Source: CALDOK01 sp964481655 (GTDB lineage: Bacteria; Myxococcota_A; UBA796; JAFGLY01). From it: DNA of 64,000 nucleotides. The notes under the pieces were generated by a model, which saw only the letters and a program-made list of their open reading frames with translations, had not been told where the DNA came from and did not search any database. The stretch is from NCBI GenBank assembly GCA_964481655.1, contig CAYZVO010000007.1, forward strand, positions 1-64,000. The letters are read 5' to 3'. The translations under genes and the position numbers were made by a program. Below are positions 47,220-56,183 of the stretch, in pieces (within the stretch, counting starts at the first letter, position 1; each line of letters begins with the position of its first letter).

Positions 47220-48557
47220 TCAGTCGTCGTCGTTCGCCCCGCGGCGCAGGTCCAGGTCGGTCCAGTCCCCCTCGCAGTCGTTGACGAAGCGGCGCTCGGG
47301 GGGGACCACTGTCACCGTGCTCCAGTGGGTGCCGTGTTCCACTTTCAGGCGCCTGACGAGGGCGTCCATGGCCTGCCTATCCGTCCACTCCATGGGGACC
47401 GAGACACCCAGGGAGCGGCAGCCCCCATCGTTGATGTCGACCTCGACCTCCCACCGGCGCGTCGGCCGGCTGTGGGGATCGGCCATGGCTGCGTTGTGGG
47501 CGGCTGCTGCTGCGTGGATGGCCTGATGCTCTTCGTTCTGTGCTTGGAGCAGAGCCTCCGCGCGTTCCGTGCGCTGGGCCTGCTCCCAGGCGACGAGGAC
47601 GCCGGCGTCGAGGTGGCCCGCGGTCTGGCCTGTGGTGGTGTCGGTCAGGCGGACGCCATCCTCTCCGGCGTGGCTGGCCAGCAGCCCTCGACCCTCGTGC
47701 CAGGCGCAGGGGAAGTAGGCGGCGGGCGTGTCCAGATGGTACGCCCGGCAGCTGACGCGGCTGTCCGGGGTCAGCTCCCGCCGCACGGCCATGGTCACCG
47801 CGTCGTAGAACACGATGCGCTCGCCGTGGTCGTAGATGACCATCACCGACTCCGAGCCCGGGAGGGTGACGTTGGGCCACTGCGCACCCTCGGGGAGCGA
47901 GCGCACCTCGCCGCTGGCGAGATCCAGCAGCTTGCCGGCCTCTTCGAGGACCATCAGCCGCCCGTCCACGCCGATGGAGCGCTGGCCGAGCTTGCGCTGC
48001 TTGTAGACCTCGAGCTCTTCCCCTGTGGCGGGGTCCGCGCGGTAGACGTGTTTGTCGTAGGCATACCAGAAGGACCGGGTGTGGGGGCTCCAGGTCATGC
48101 GGCGAAACGCCGGCATCTCGATGCTGCGGGTCCCGTCGCTCAACACCATCGTCCCCGGCTCGGCGCCGTCTGTCCGACTGAACTCCACGCCGTCGGAGCC
48201 GTAGCCGACGAAGGGCTCGAGCTCGCGCTCCATGACCAGGTCGGTGGTGAAGTCCACCGAGAACGCCCCATCGATGGTGAGGCTTGACAGGTCGTCCCGC
48301 GCGGTCACCACGAACATCGTCGGTCGATCCGGGGCGAGGACCAGCTCGACGGCGCGTTCGTCCCGCTCGAACACCAGGCGCTGGGCGTCGAGGTCCCACA
48401 CCCTGATCGAGCCCCCCTCGGTCGAGATCGGATCCACCGACGCGCCCACGAAGTAGCGGCCGTCGGCCGAGAACTCGAAGGCTGTGAAGTGCTTCTCCAC
48501 AAAGGAGCCGGCGAAGGCGCTGTGGGCCAGCAGCAGGAGCGGGAGGGCTGGAGTCAT
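47220..48557 (-). CDS. Exported WD40-like beta-propeller protein
   Basis: A 445-residue protein with a signal peptide (MTPALPLLLLAHSAFAGSF). The body from about 20 to 300 is made of short strands in WD40-like units (FEFSADGRYFVGASV then IRVWDLDAQ, VLAPDRPTMFVVT, YDHGERIVFYDAVT). It is followed by an Ala/Gln/Glu-rich helical stretch (about 310-350) and a C-terminal region of about 90 residues (WEVEVDINDGGCRSL and VPPERRFVNDCEGDW) that may hold a disulphide. The ATG has GGGGGA before it. It is the second gene of a probable pair with the gene at 48589. The function is unknown. Confidence 0.7.
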   Translation of the reverse strand: MTPALPLLLLAHSAFAGSFVEKHFTAFEFSADGRYFVGASVDPISTEGGSIRVWDLDAQRLVFERDERAVELVLAPDRPTMFVVTARDDLSSLTIDGAFSVDFTTDLVMERELEPFVGYGSDGVEFSRTDGAEPGTMVLSDGTRSIEMPAFRRMTWSPHTRSFWYAYDKHVYRADPATGEELEVYKQRKLGQRSIGVDGRLMVLEEAGKLLDLASGEVRSLPEGAQWPNVTLPGSESVMVIYDHGERIVFYDAVTMAVRRELTPDSRVSCRAYHLDTPAAYFPCAWHEGRGLLASHAGEDGVRLTDTTTGQTAGHLDAGVLVAWEQAQRTERAEALLQAQNEEHQAIHAAAAAHNAAMADPHSRPTRRWEVEVDINDGGCRSLGVSVPMEWTDRQAMDALVRRLKVEHGTHWSTVTVVPPERRFVNDCEGDWTDLDLRRGANDDD

Positions 48558-48588
48558 GGTGGCGGTCCCCCGGGCATCGGTGGGTGGA

Positions 48589-48999
48589 TCACTCGCAGGG
48601 CAGCCGCAGGCCGCGGTTGACCCGGTCCACGTCGAAGGACAGGGTCAGCGTGGCGTCGCCCAGCTCGGCGTGGACCACCGCGTCGGTGCTGCAGTAGGCG
48701 TCGTCGGTCAGCATGTCCGCGTAGGGTGTGACGTCGTCCAGCTCGAAGCTGTCGCCGGGCAGCACCTCTACCGGCTCGACGTCTTCGACCGGCAGCAGGG
48801 TGAGGGGCTCGTCGCAGCCGTTGGTGCCCAACAGCCCGAGCCAGGCGCAGTGGGCGTAGGCGGAGACCTCGAGGCAGTCCTGGGCGGGGGAGACCTCGAC
48901 CTCCGACGCCGTGCCGTAGAAGCAGCCGCAGCCGCTGATGAACACGGCCGCCGAGAGGATGGCCGCGGCCTTGGCGATGGGGCGGGTCGTGTGGGGCAT
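48589..48999 (-). CDS. Small cysteine-containing lipoprotein
   Basis: A 136-residue protein. The signal MPHTTRPIAKAAAILSAAVFISGCGCFYG has lipobox ISGC (Cys24). The mature part is acidic with six further Cys (DCLEVSAYAHCAWLGLLGTNGCDEP and others), enough for three disulphides. No domain was recognised. An ATG upstream at about 49059 gives an implausible N-terminus. The chosen ATG follows GAGAGGA. It lies 31 bases upstream of the WD40-like gene in the same direction, so both may be co-transcribed. Confidence 0.7.
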   Translation of the reverse strand: MPHTTRPIAKAAAILSAAVFISGCGCFYGTASEVEVSPAQDCLEVSAYAHCAWLGLLGTNGCDEPLTLLPVEDVEPVEVLPGDSFELDDVTPYADMLTDDAYCSTDAVVHAELGDATLTLSFDVDRVNRGLRLPCE

Positions 49000-49077
49000 G
49001 GCGTGGGTCCTCTCGGGAGGTCTATGGGGGCGACCCACGGGACACCAGTGTTGCGTCACTGCGCTGCGGATCTGGGC

Positions 49078-49746
49078 TCACCCCCGTCTCCGCACCCGCT
49101 GCCACAGCTGCTTGAGCCCCGCGACCAGCCCCACGACGATGAGCACCAGCACGGGCACCGGCAGGGGGAGCTGCTCGACGCCGGAGGCCGCGAGCACCCG
49201 CTCGAAGGTCTCGAACGCGGCGACCCAGAGGGTCAGGGCGACGGTGGTGCCCAGGGCCACGGCCAGGGCCAGGGTGTGGGCCCGCAGGTTCAGCAGGACG
49301 CCGGCCACGGCCATGGCGCCGGCCCCGGTGGTCCACAGGGGGAACAGCAGGAAGGCCAGCAGGGCGGCGACCCCCCAGCGGCCGAAGCGGGCCTCGAAGC
49401 GCTCCGACAGCGCGCCGATCCGGGCCATGGGCTTCGCCAGCAGGCGGACCTCCCGGCTCTTCTCCTGCGCCATCAGCAGCAGGGGGAAGATCACCATCAG
49501 CACGACCACGCTCTGCAGGACCCCCTGCGCCACGACGAACCAGCCGGGGAAGCCCAGGTGGGGGCCGAGGCTGGCGGCGAAGGCCTGCCCGGCGATGAGC
49601 TGTCCGGCCACCAGCTGCCAGGCCTTGGGGTAGGGGTCCGGGAACAGCAGGACCAGCGCGGTGTAACCGGCCAGCCACAGGGCGAGCTGCACCAGCCCGA
49701 CGACGAGCAGGCGTTTGCCGCGGGAGGGCTGGTCGGGCTCGCTCAC
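49078..49746 (-). CDS. Membrane protein, small multidrug export-like (Sm_multidrug_ex)
   Basis: A 222-residue protein with about six helices. The middle part, FGRWGVAALLAFLLFPLWTTGAGAMAVAGVLLNL followed by LALAVALGTTVALTL, resembles the (Y/W)G-x(2,3)-PxPxTGAxxGAxxAxLL core of Sm_multidrug_ex proteins, though the PxP is changed to FPLW. The substrate is unknown. The GTG start overlaps the stop of the M81 gene by four bases (GTGA), so the two are coupled and perhaps handle the same compound. Confidence 0.6.
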   Translation of the reverse strand: MSEPDQPSRGKRLLVVGLVQLALWLAGYTALVLLFPDPYPKAWQLVAGQLIAGQAFAASLGPHLGFPGWFVVAQGVLQSVVVLMVIFPLLLMAQEKSREVRLLAKPMARIGALSERFEARFGRWGVAALLAFLLFPLWTTGAGAMAVAGVLLNLRAHTLALAVALGTTVALTLWVAAFETFERVLAASGVEQLPLPVPVLVLIVVGLVAGLKQLWQRVRRRG

Positions 49747-51263
49747 CGGGGGGCGTCCTGCACGCCGCGGCGGCGCCGGTCGGCGGGCCGCCAGCACTCC
49801 ACGCTGTCGCGGGGGTGGATGGCGTCGGTGAAGTCGAGCTTCCAGGCGGCGTCCAGGTCGGTGATGCCCGCGGTCTTCACGAAGATCGACTTGCGGTTCT
49901 GGGCCACGAAGTGCATCCGCCAGGGGAAGAGGCTCTTGACCACGATGATGTCGGCGGAGAAGGGGCTCAGCCCCATGTCTCCGAAGAAGCTGGGCTTGAG
50001 CGCCAGGGCGGATCCTTCGGTCACCAGCACGCGGACCCCGTCCACCGCCAGCACCACCGCGCGGCCGGTGACCGGCGTGCTGCGCTTGGTGACCAGCTCC
50101 GCCTCCACGGCCAGGGCCTCGTTTGTGGCCGGGTCCAGGCCGCCCCCCAGCTCGAGGCTGAGGCGCTGGCCCTCTTCGTGCTCCCAGCAGCGCTCCACGG
50201 TGCCGGGATCGCGCATGGGCACGTAGGACCGCAGGCCCTGTCCTTCGCGGATCAGGGCCTCGAGGATGCGGGTGTTCTCCCCGGTGGCCCCGGCGCCCAC
50301 GGCGTCCGAGGCGTCCACCAGGAAGACCGCCCCGAAGGTGCGGGCGATGCGGGCTGCGCGGGCCTTGGCGATGGCCTCGCTCGCGTCGGAGGGGGTCGGG
50401 GGCATCTCGTGGCGGACGGCCCAGCAGCGCTCGGCGAGCTCCTCGGCGAGCTGCTCCGCCAGCTCGGGATCGTCGTCGGTCACCACGTGGGTGGTCCAGC
50501 CCAGGTCGGGGTGGTCGTTCCACAGGTGGGCCTGGAACAGGCTGCAGTCGATCACCCGGGGGTCCTTCTCCATGGCCTTCATGCGCTGGAAGATGGAGCG
50601 CATGGGCTTCCAGAAGTCGAGCATCAGCCCGCCCCCCAGCAGCATGGGCAGGCTGCGCCAGGCCACGGTGGGGCGGGTGCGGCCCTGGAGCAGGTGCAGC
50701 AGCATGGTGCCGGCGCGGGCCCCGGTGCCGGCGTGGTCCCGGTGGGGGTTGGTGCGGTAGCCGGCGATGACGTCGGCGGTCTGGACCAGCTGGGTGGTGA
50801 TGTTGGCGTGCATGTCGAGGCTGATGGCCAGCTTGGCCTCGCCCACCAGCTCCCGGACCGCGGCGAGCAGCCGGGCCTCGGGGTGGTGGATGCCGTCGGC
50901 GCACATGGAGCCGTGCAGGGCCAGGAACACCCCGTCCAGGGGCATGGCGGCCCGCAGGTCGGCCAGCAGGCGCTCCTCGAACCAGGTGTAGGTCTCCGCG
51001 TCCAGGGGCCCCGCCGGGATGGTCAGGGACGAAAACAGCGGGACGAGCTCGAGCTCGGGCGGCCCCTCGCGGCGCGCGGCCTTGACGAAGCCCGACAGCT
51101 CGGCGTTCTTCAGGAAGCCCCAGACCTCGGGGGCCTTGGGCATGCAGGCGGCCGCCAGCTCCTCGCCCTCGAGGAAGTGTGTCTCCCGGAAGTCCTCGAG
51201 GGTGGTGAGGACCGGCGAGAACGCGTTGGATTCCTGGTACAGGCGGGCGTAGGCGATGCGCAT
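49743..51263 (-). CDS. M81-family metallopeptidase (MlrC/microcystinase C-like)
   Basis: A 506-residue protein. The N-terminal ARLYQESNAFSP is the start signature of MlrC proteins, and FLALHGSMCADGIHHPEARLL, LAISLDMHANIT and NPHRDHAGTGARAG carry the Asp/His zinc ligands. The C-terminal half, with VDASDAVGAGATGENTRIL and RMHFVAQNRKSIFVKT, is the MlrC C-terminal domain. MlrC proteins are metal-dependent hydrolases; the best-known one cleaves the linear tetrapeptide of microcystin breakdown, but most homologues have unknown amide substrates. No microcystin genes lie nearby. It is coupled to the membrane protein at 49078. Confidence 0.85.
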   Translation of the reverse strand: MRIAYARLYQESNAFSPVLTTLEDFRETHFLEGEELAAACMPKAPEVWGFLKNAELSGFVKAARREGPPELELVPLFSSLTIPAGPLDAETYTWFEERLLADLRAAMPLDGVFLALHGSMCADGIHHPEARLLAAVRELVGEAKLAISLDMHANITTQLVQTADVIAGYRTNPHRDHAGTGARAGTMLLHLLQGRTRPTVAWRSLPMLLGGGLMLDFWKPMRSIFQRMKAMEKDPRVIDCSLFQAHLWNDHPDLGWTTHVVTDDDPELAEQLAEELAERCWAVRHEMPPTPSDASEAIAKARAARIARTFGAVFLVDASDAVGAGATGENTRILEALIREGQGLRSYVPMRDPGTVERCWEHEEGQRLSLELGGGLDPATNEALAVEAELVTKRSTPVTGRAVVLAVDGVRVLVTEGSALALKPSFFGDMGLSPFSADIIVVKSLFPWRMHFVAQNRKSIFVKTAGITDLDAAWKLDFTDAIHPRDSVECWRPADRRRRGVQDAPR

Positions 51264-51424
51264 GGTGGGTCTCGGGCTGGCGACTGGGTAATGTCCGGAC
51301 CATAGCGATGCACGAGCCGCCGAACGGTGCCGCCGGGTGGGCGGGCGCGAGCGGGCTTACATCCACGCGAAATCGCACCCCCCGAAGCCGGGCGGCGGGC
51401 CGCGCGGTGGCTACCCATGTGGCC

Positions 51425-53179
51425 ATGAACTCCACGACCCATCGCCATCCCTTGACCGAGGAGATCCCCGCCCACCTGGTGCGCTACCTCTCGGTGCAGG
51501 ACTACAGCCTCTACACACCCATCGATCAGGCCGTCTGGCGCTTCATCTGCAAGGTGGCGGCGCCCTACTTCCAGGACAACGCCCACGGGCTGTACCTGGA
51601 CGGCCTGAAGGAGACCGGCATCTCGGGCGAGCGCATCCCGAGGGTCGAGGAGATGGACCGCGCCCTGCGCCAGTTCGAGTGGCGCGCGGTGTCCGTGGTG
51701 GGGTTCATCCCCCCCGCGGTGTTCCTCGAGCTGCAGTCCTACGGCCTGCTGCCCATCGCCTGCGACATCCGCAAGCTCGAGAACATCGACTACACCCCGG
51801 CCCCCGACATCGTGCACGAGGCCGCGGGGCACGCCCCCATCATCGCCGACCCCGCCTACTCCAGCTACCTGCGGAGCTACGGAGAGGTGGCGCGCAAGGC
51901 CATCTTCGCCAGGGGGAACCTCGAGGTCTACAACGCCATCCGGTTGCTGTCGGACACCAAGGAAGACCCGCGCTGCACCCCCGCGCAGATCGCCGAGGCC
52001 GAGGCCGGGCTCGAGGGCGCCCTGGCCGGCGTGCGCTACGCCAGCGAGGTGGACTGGGTCTCCCGGCTGGGCTGGTGGACCACCGAGTACGGCCTGGTGG
52101 AGGTGGACGGGGAGCCCAAGATCTACGGCGCGGGCCTGCTGTCCTCCATCGGCGAGAGCTACCACTGCCTCGGCGACCAGGTGGCCAAGATCCCCTTGAG
52201 CGTGGACTGCATCCACCAGGACTTCGACATCACCGAGCCCCAGCCCCAGCTCTTCGTGGCCCGGGACTTCGAGCACCTCACCGAGGTCCTGGAAGAACTG
52301 GCCAGCCTGATGGCCTTCCGCGTCGGCGGCACCCAGGGCCTCGACACGGCGGTGCGCGGCGGCACGGTCTGCACCGTGGAGCTCGACACCGGCCTGCAGA
52401 TCAGCGGTGTGGTCACCGGGTACACCAGCGCTGAGGGCGAGGTCGGCTTCCTGCGCCTGCAGGGCCCCTCCCAGCTGGCCTACCAGGACCGGGAGCTGCC
52501 GGGCCACGGTGCCGGCTACCACGCCCACGGCTACAGCTCGCCCCTGGGGCCCCTCGAGGGCTCGGGTGTGACCTGCGATCAGCTCGGCGACGCCGATCTC
52601 GCCGCCCTGGGCTTCGGCGGCGACGGGGTCGGCACCCTGCGGTTCCGGTCCGGCATCACAGTCCGCGGTCGGCTCACGGACACCGTGCGACGCGACGGCA
52701 AGACCCTGGTGCTGGCCTTCGCCGACTGCACGGTCTCCCGGGGGGACGAGATCCTCTTCGAGCCCGCCTGGGGGAGCTTCGATCTGGCCTGCGGCCAAGC
52801 CGTCACCAGCGTCTTCGGCGGGGCCGCCGACCGCTACGCCTACCAGCTCGCCACCGACGAGGTCGACTACGAGCCCGGGACCCACAAGACCAACCTGACC
52901 CCCGAGAACCAGGCCCTGTGCACCCTGTACGCTACGGTCCGGCGCATCCGGGAAGAGGGCAGCGCGGCGGAGGCCGGCGCCGAGCTGGCGGCGGTCGTGG
53001 CGGCCCTGGACGGCGATCACCCCCAGGACTGGCTGCTGCGCTGGGAGCTGCTCGAGCTGGACGCCATCGCGACCCTGCGGGCTCCCTGGGCGGGACGGCT
53101 CGAGGCGCAGCTGCGCCTGCTGGCCAAGGGCAGCCCGGCCCTGGCCGAGACCATCGGCCGCGGGCTGGCCCTGCTCTAG
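51425..53179 (+). CDS. Aromatic amino acid hydroxylase (phenylalanine 4-monooxygenase-like), long form
   Basis: A 584-residue protein. Iron ligands are His131 and His136 in DIVHEAAGHAP and Glu221 in WTTEYGLV, all three intact. The first about 330 residues form a complete tetrahydropterin-dependent hydroxylase core. The 250-residue C-terminal extension has no known domain and is absent from the classic bacterial phenylalanine hydroxylase (about 260-300 residues). Such long forms occur in Bacteroidetes and Myxococcota. It probably hydroxylates Phe to Tyr with O2, although the substrate may be Trp or Tyr. The ATG at 51425 is used because upstream in-frame sequence (from 51308) is Arg/Pro/Gly-rich. 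Confidence 0.9.
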   Translation: MNSTTHRHPLTEEIPAHLVRYLSVQDYSLYTPIDQAVWRFICKVAAPYFQDNAHGLYLDGLKETGISGERIPRVEEMDRALRQFEWRAVSVVGFIPPAVFLELQSYGLLPIACDIRKLENIDYTPAPDIVHEAAGHAPIIADPAYSSYLRSYGEVARKAIFARGNLEVYNAIRLLSDTKEDPRCTPAQIAEAEAGLEGALAGVRYASEVDWVSRLGWWTTEYGLVEVDGEPKIYGAGLLSSIGESYHCLGDQVAKIPLSVDCIHQDFDITEPQPQLFVARDFEHLTEVLEELASLMAFRVGGTQGLDTAVRGGTVCTVELDTGLQISGVVTGYTSAEGEVGFLRLQGPSQLAYQDRELPGHGAGYHAHGYSSPLGPLEGSGVTCDQLGDADLAALGFGGDGVGTLRFRSGITVRGRLTDTVRRDGKTLVLAFADCTVSRGDEILFEPAWGSFDLACGQAVTSVFGGAADRYAYQLATDEVDYEPGTHKTNLTPENQALCTLYATVRRIREEGSAAEAGAELAAVVAALDGDHPQDWLLRWELLELDAIATLRAPWAGRLEAQLRLLAKGSPALAETIGRGLALL

Positions 53180-53233
53180 TGGGCGCGTCAGCCCGTCCGT
53201 GAGGCCGCGGCCTGGAGGCCCTGGGGCAGACCC

Positions 53234-53770
53234 CTACTCCGTCGCGCAGGCGTCTCCCATGCAGTTGGGCTTGACCTTGGGGGCTGGGAAGATCCCCACG
53301 CGGACGGCGCCACGGTAGATCCAGCAGCCCACGCAGATCCCGAAGGCGGTCTCGAGGAAGAGCAGCAGCAGGCAGATGATGCAGATGAGGCAGATCGGCT
53401 CGAACCAGGAGGCGTCCTGCAGCAGCAGGAAGGACATCCCGAAGGCGGTCGAGGTCATCAGCAGCCCCAGGGTCCAGGCGAAGCGCTTCTGGACGGCGCC
53501 GATGGGCAGGGGCGCCTGGCGCCAGGTCAGCAGCCGCGCCAGGGCGAAGGTCGGAGAGAGCTTCGGGCCGAGGGTCACCGCCACCGCGAAGTTCAGGACC
53601 AGGAAGCCGATCAGCCAGGGCAGGACCTCGTAGCGGTTCAGCACGAAGCCGTTGACGACCGCGAACGAGCCCACGGCCAGCATCAGGCCCGAGCTCCCCC
53701 GCACCTCCCGCTCGTCGAGGGTGCGGTATCCCAGGGTGTCGTCGTGGTCTCCAAAGCCGAGCAGTGGCAT
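53234..53770 (-). CDS. DUF4395-like membrane protein
   Basis: A 178-residue protein with about four helices. It ends with FEPICLICIICLLLLFLETAFGICVGCWIYRG, a Cys-rich pair of helices like the F-C-x-x-C-x(1,2)-Y signature of DUF4395 proteins, and CMGDACATE, a short Cys pair. The middle region ARLLTWRQAPLPIGAVQKRFAW also fits. DUF4395 proteins have unknown function and often neighbour sulphur or redox genes; none is seen here. It is divergent from the SGNH-like gene at 53864. Confidence 0.65.
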   Translation of the reverse strand: MPLLGFGDHDDTLGYRTLDEREVRGSSGLMLAVGSFAVVNGFVLNRYEVLPWLIGFLVLNFAVAVTLGPKLSPTFALARLLTWRQAPLPIGAVQKRFAWTLGLLMTSTAFGMSFLLLQDASWFEPICLICIICLLLLFLETAFGICVGCWIYRGAVRVGIFPAPKVKPNCMGDACATE

Positions 53771-53814
53771 CGCGTCGCCTCGCGGGTGGGGTCGTGAAGT
53801 CGCTGTGGGTCGCC

Positions 53815-53820
53815 ATGATA
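53815..53820 (-). promoter_or_regulatory. Putative -10 element (TATCAT)
   Basis: TATCAT on the minus strand shares two bases with the divergent TAGGCT at 53819-53824. The leader to the ATG at 53770 would be about 38 bases. Confidence 0.3.
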
Positions 53821-53824
53821 GGCT
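53819..53824 (+). promoter_or_regulatory. Putative -10 element (TAGGCT)
   Basis: TAGGCT lies 39 bases before the GTG at 53864 in the short divergent region. It may compete with the minus-strand promoter that overlaps it. Confidence 0.3.
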
Positions 53825-53863
53825 CGCAGGCCCGAACGCGCACTCTTCGAGGCCGACCAGGAC

Positions 53864-55261
53864 GTGGACACATCACCGACCGACCGTTCCCGTCGCGCTC
53901 CGTCGGGCTGGGTGCGCACCCTCCGCCTCGCCGTCATGGGCGTCGCGGTGAGCGCCGCTGTGCTCATCGGCGCCAACCTGCTCATCGAGGGCGCCGAGGA
54001 CCAGGGCCTGATCGACACCATCCGGCCGGACGACCTGCAGCAGTTCGTCGACGAGGATCTGTTCGTGGTCCGAGGCGACCGGATCGTCACCACCCCCTAC
54101 GCCCAGCGCAGCCTGGTGCCCGTGGACCTGCCCGCCGACGGCGGGGATGGCTGGCGCCTGGTGCTGACCGGGGGCAGCTTCGCCCAGGGGCCCATCGAGG
54201 GGGAGGGAGGGCAGCGCCACGAGTGTCCGGGCGGCATCGCCAGCTGGCTCCGGGCCGAGCTCGAGAGCGGGCACCCGGGGCGGCCCATCGACGTGGTGAA
54301 CCTGGGCGCCGGAGGCCAGGACAGCAACCGGGTGCGGCGGATGGCGGAGGCGGCGCTGGCCCTCGAGCCCGACGTGCTGGTGGTGGCCAGCTGCAACAAC
54401 GAGGGCTGGGAGTCCCCGGATCGGGTCACTCAGCAGCTCCGCAAGCTCGGTGGCTACCGCCTGCTCAGCCGCCTGCTGCACCCCTCGCCGGACGCCGCGG
54501 CGCGGCCGCTGCACAGCTTGCAGTCTCCGCACACCGACAGCATCCGCGAGGCCTTCCGGGCCAACCTGGTGGCCATGGCCGAGGCCGCCAGCGGTGCGGG
54601 GGTCCCGCTGGTGCTGGCGACCCTGCCGGTGAACCTGCGCTACCAGGGCACCTCCTACGCCCACATCGACAACCCCATCGGCGAGCTGTGGGAGCCCCCC
54701 GACGGGGAGGCCGAGGCGCCCTGCGTGGCCGAGGGGCGCGCCGCGCTCGAGGCCGGTGAGATCGAGAGCGCCCGGGCAGCCCTCGAGCGCTGCGACGACG
54801 TCGCCCACGCGCTGCGGGTCCTGGGTCAGGTCGAGCTGGCGGCGGGCCACCCCGAGGCGGCGCGGACGGCCTTCGAGAGCAGCCTGGAGCTGGTCCCCTA
54901 CAACCGCTGCCGCCCGAGCTTCCAGGCCGTCATCCGCCAGGTCGCAGGCGAGCACGGGGCCCTCCTGCTCGACCTCGAGGCCCACACGCAGACCCTGGCC
55001 CCCGCGGGCCTGCCCGGAGACGAGTTGTTCCGCGACTATTGCCACATGCACTGGTGGGGCTACCTGGCGGTGGCGCGGGCCATCGGGGTGCTGCTCGACG
55101 AACACGGGCTCGGCCCGCCCTGGCCCCGGGACGCCGAGTCCGCCGACGCCTGGGAGGCCCGCTGGCGCAGCGAGGGCACCCGGGCCTTCGAGGGTCGCGG
55201 TGCCTCCCCGCAGTGCCCGCGGAACGGCCTGCCCGGCCCCAGCCCCATCGAGATCCCCTGA
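53864..55261 (+). CDS. Membrane-anchored SGNH-hydrolase-like protein, active site incomplete
   Basis: A 465-residue protein with one N-terminal helix (about 22-40). The SGNH fold is recognisable: LVLTGGSFAQGP (block I), VVNLGAGGQDSNRV (block II), VVASCNNEGWES (block III) and YCHMHWWGYLAVARAI (block V). Two changes make catalysis uncertain: block I has GGS instead of GDS (the Ser remains) and block V lacks the Asp of D-x-x-H. About 60 residues in the middle (EGRAALEAGEIESARAALER and following) form a TPR-like helical pair inserted in the domain. It is unrelated in detail to the SGNH fusion at 12323. The GTG has no strong ribosome-binding site. Confidence 0.65.
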   Translation: MDTSPTDRSRRAPSGWVRTLRLAVMGVAVSAAVLIGANLLIEGAEDQGLIDTIRPDDLQQFVDEDLFVVRGDRIVTTPYAQRSLVPVDLPADGGDGWRLVLTGGSFAQGPIEGEGGQRHECPGGIASWLRAELESGHPGRPIDVVNLGAGGQDSNRVRRMAEAALALEPDVLVVASCNNEGWESPDRVTQQLRKLGGYRLLSRLLHPSPDAAARPLHSLQSPHTDSIREAFRANLVAMAEAASGAGVPLVLATLPVNLRYQGTSYAHIDNPIGELWEPPDGEAEAPCVAEGRAALEAGEIESARAALERCDDVAHALRVLGQVELAAGHPEAARTAFESSLELVPYNRCRPSFQAVIRQVAGEHGALLLDLEAHTQTLAPAGLPGDELFRDYCHMHWWGYLAVARAIGVLLDEHGLGPPWPRDAESADAWEARWRSEGTRAFEGRGASPQCPRNGLPGPSPIEIP

Positions 55262-55284
55262 AGGGTCGCTCGAGCGGGGGCTCG

Positions 55285-55944
55285 TCAGCGGGTGTCGAGC
55301 ATCGCCAGCACCCGTCGCCAGCGGAGCAGCTCACCTTCGCTGCGGGGCCAGGGCTCGAAGCCGCAGCGCCGGTAGATGCGGATGGCGGCGGCCCGGAAGG
55401 CGTCGGTCTCGAGGCCCATCTGTGGGTGGCCGGCGGCCAGGCTCGCGCTCCGGACGGTCTGCACCATGCGCTCCCCGAGGCCCCCGCCGCGGTGATCCGG
55501 GGCCACGGCCAGGTGGTCCAGCAGCGGCAGCCAGCCGCTGCGATCCTGGCTCCGCAGGGTGGCGAAGGCCACGACCCGCTCCCCGTCGAGGGCGGCCCAG
55601 GCGAAGCGCTCGGGGGCGCTGCAGGGATCGAGCACGTCCCGGTGGAAGCTCCTGACCGTGCAGGGCCCCAGGGTGGCCACCTGGTTGAGCAGGGCGCAGC
55701 AGCGCGCCTCGAGGACCGGGTGGTAGTTCACGACCCGCAGCTCTCCCCAGTCTGGGGCGGCAGCGGGCGCATCGGGCTTGGTGCGCATGGCCAGGAAGGG
55801 CCGGCCCCTGACCCGGCGGCCGATCACCCCCCGCAGGACCTCGTCGCGCTCCGGCAGCCCCCAGATCGCCTTGGCCCAGTCGCACAGGGAGGGCGGCGGG
55901 ACGGGGGCGGTCGTCGGGGCGGTGTGGTGGTGGATGAAGGCCAT
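55285..55944 (-). CDS. GNAT-family N-acetyltransferase
   Basis: A 219-residue protein. The acetyl-CoA motif is LLDHLAVAPDHRGGGLGERMV (HRGGGLG), followed by MGLETDAFRAAAIRIYRRCGFEP, the usual late strand-helix of GNAT enzymes. The ATG at 55944 was chosen over upstream in-frame starts because earlier sequence is low-complexity and Arg/Pro-rich. The acceptor is unknown. It converges on the SGNH-like gene with 23 bases between them. Confidence 0.8.
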   Translation of the reverse strand: MAFIHHHTAPTTAPVPPPSLCDWAKAIWGLPERDEVLRGVIGRRVRGRPFLAMRTKPDAPAAAPDWGELRVVNYHPVLEARCCALLNQVATLGPCTVRSFHRDVLDPCSAPERFAWAALDGERVVAFATLRSQDRSGWLPLLDHLAVAPDHRGGGLGERMVQTVRSASLAAGHPQMGLETDAFRAAAIRIYRRCGFEPWPRSEGELLRWRRVLAMLDTR

Positions 55945-56150
55945 GGGCGCTCTGGAGGGCGCCGTCACTATCGCCCCGGTCGAGGCCGCCCGCGGGGTCA
56001 CGTCGCGCTGTTTGCTCGTCCGTGACAATCCCGTCCAGGACGGTCTTGTAGGCGATTTTGCGGCTTGGCGGAGGTGAGGGAGGTAGAACCGGCGGTCTCG
56101 CCGACTGGCCCTCGCGGGTTCGTGGTCGGGGGGCGGGACCGCCGCCGTGG
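55945..56150. other. Divergent intergenic region without recognised features
   Basis: This lies between the acetyltransferase and arylesterase genes. It contains a more A-rich patch (CAAAATCGCC near 56050 on the minus strand) that could hold the acetyltransferase promoter, but no reliable gene or repeat. Confidence 0.3.
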
Positions 56151-56156
56151 TAGGCT
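56151..56156 (+). promoter_or_regulatory. Putative -10 element (TAGGCT)
   Basis: TAGGCT lies 27 bases before the ATG at 56184, with GAGGG between as a ribosome-binding site. Confidence 0.4.
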
Positions 56157-56183
56157 CCCCGCGATTCCACCGAGGGTGCCGCG

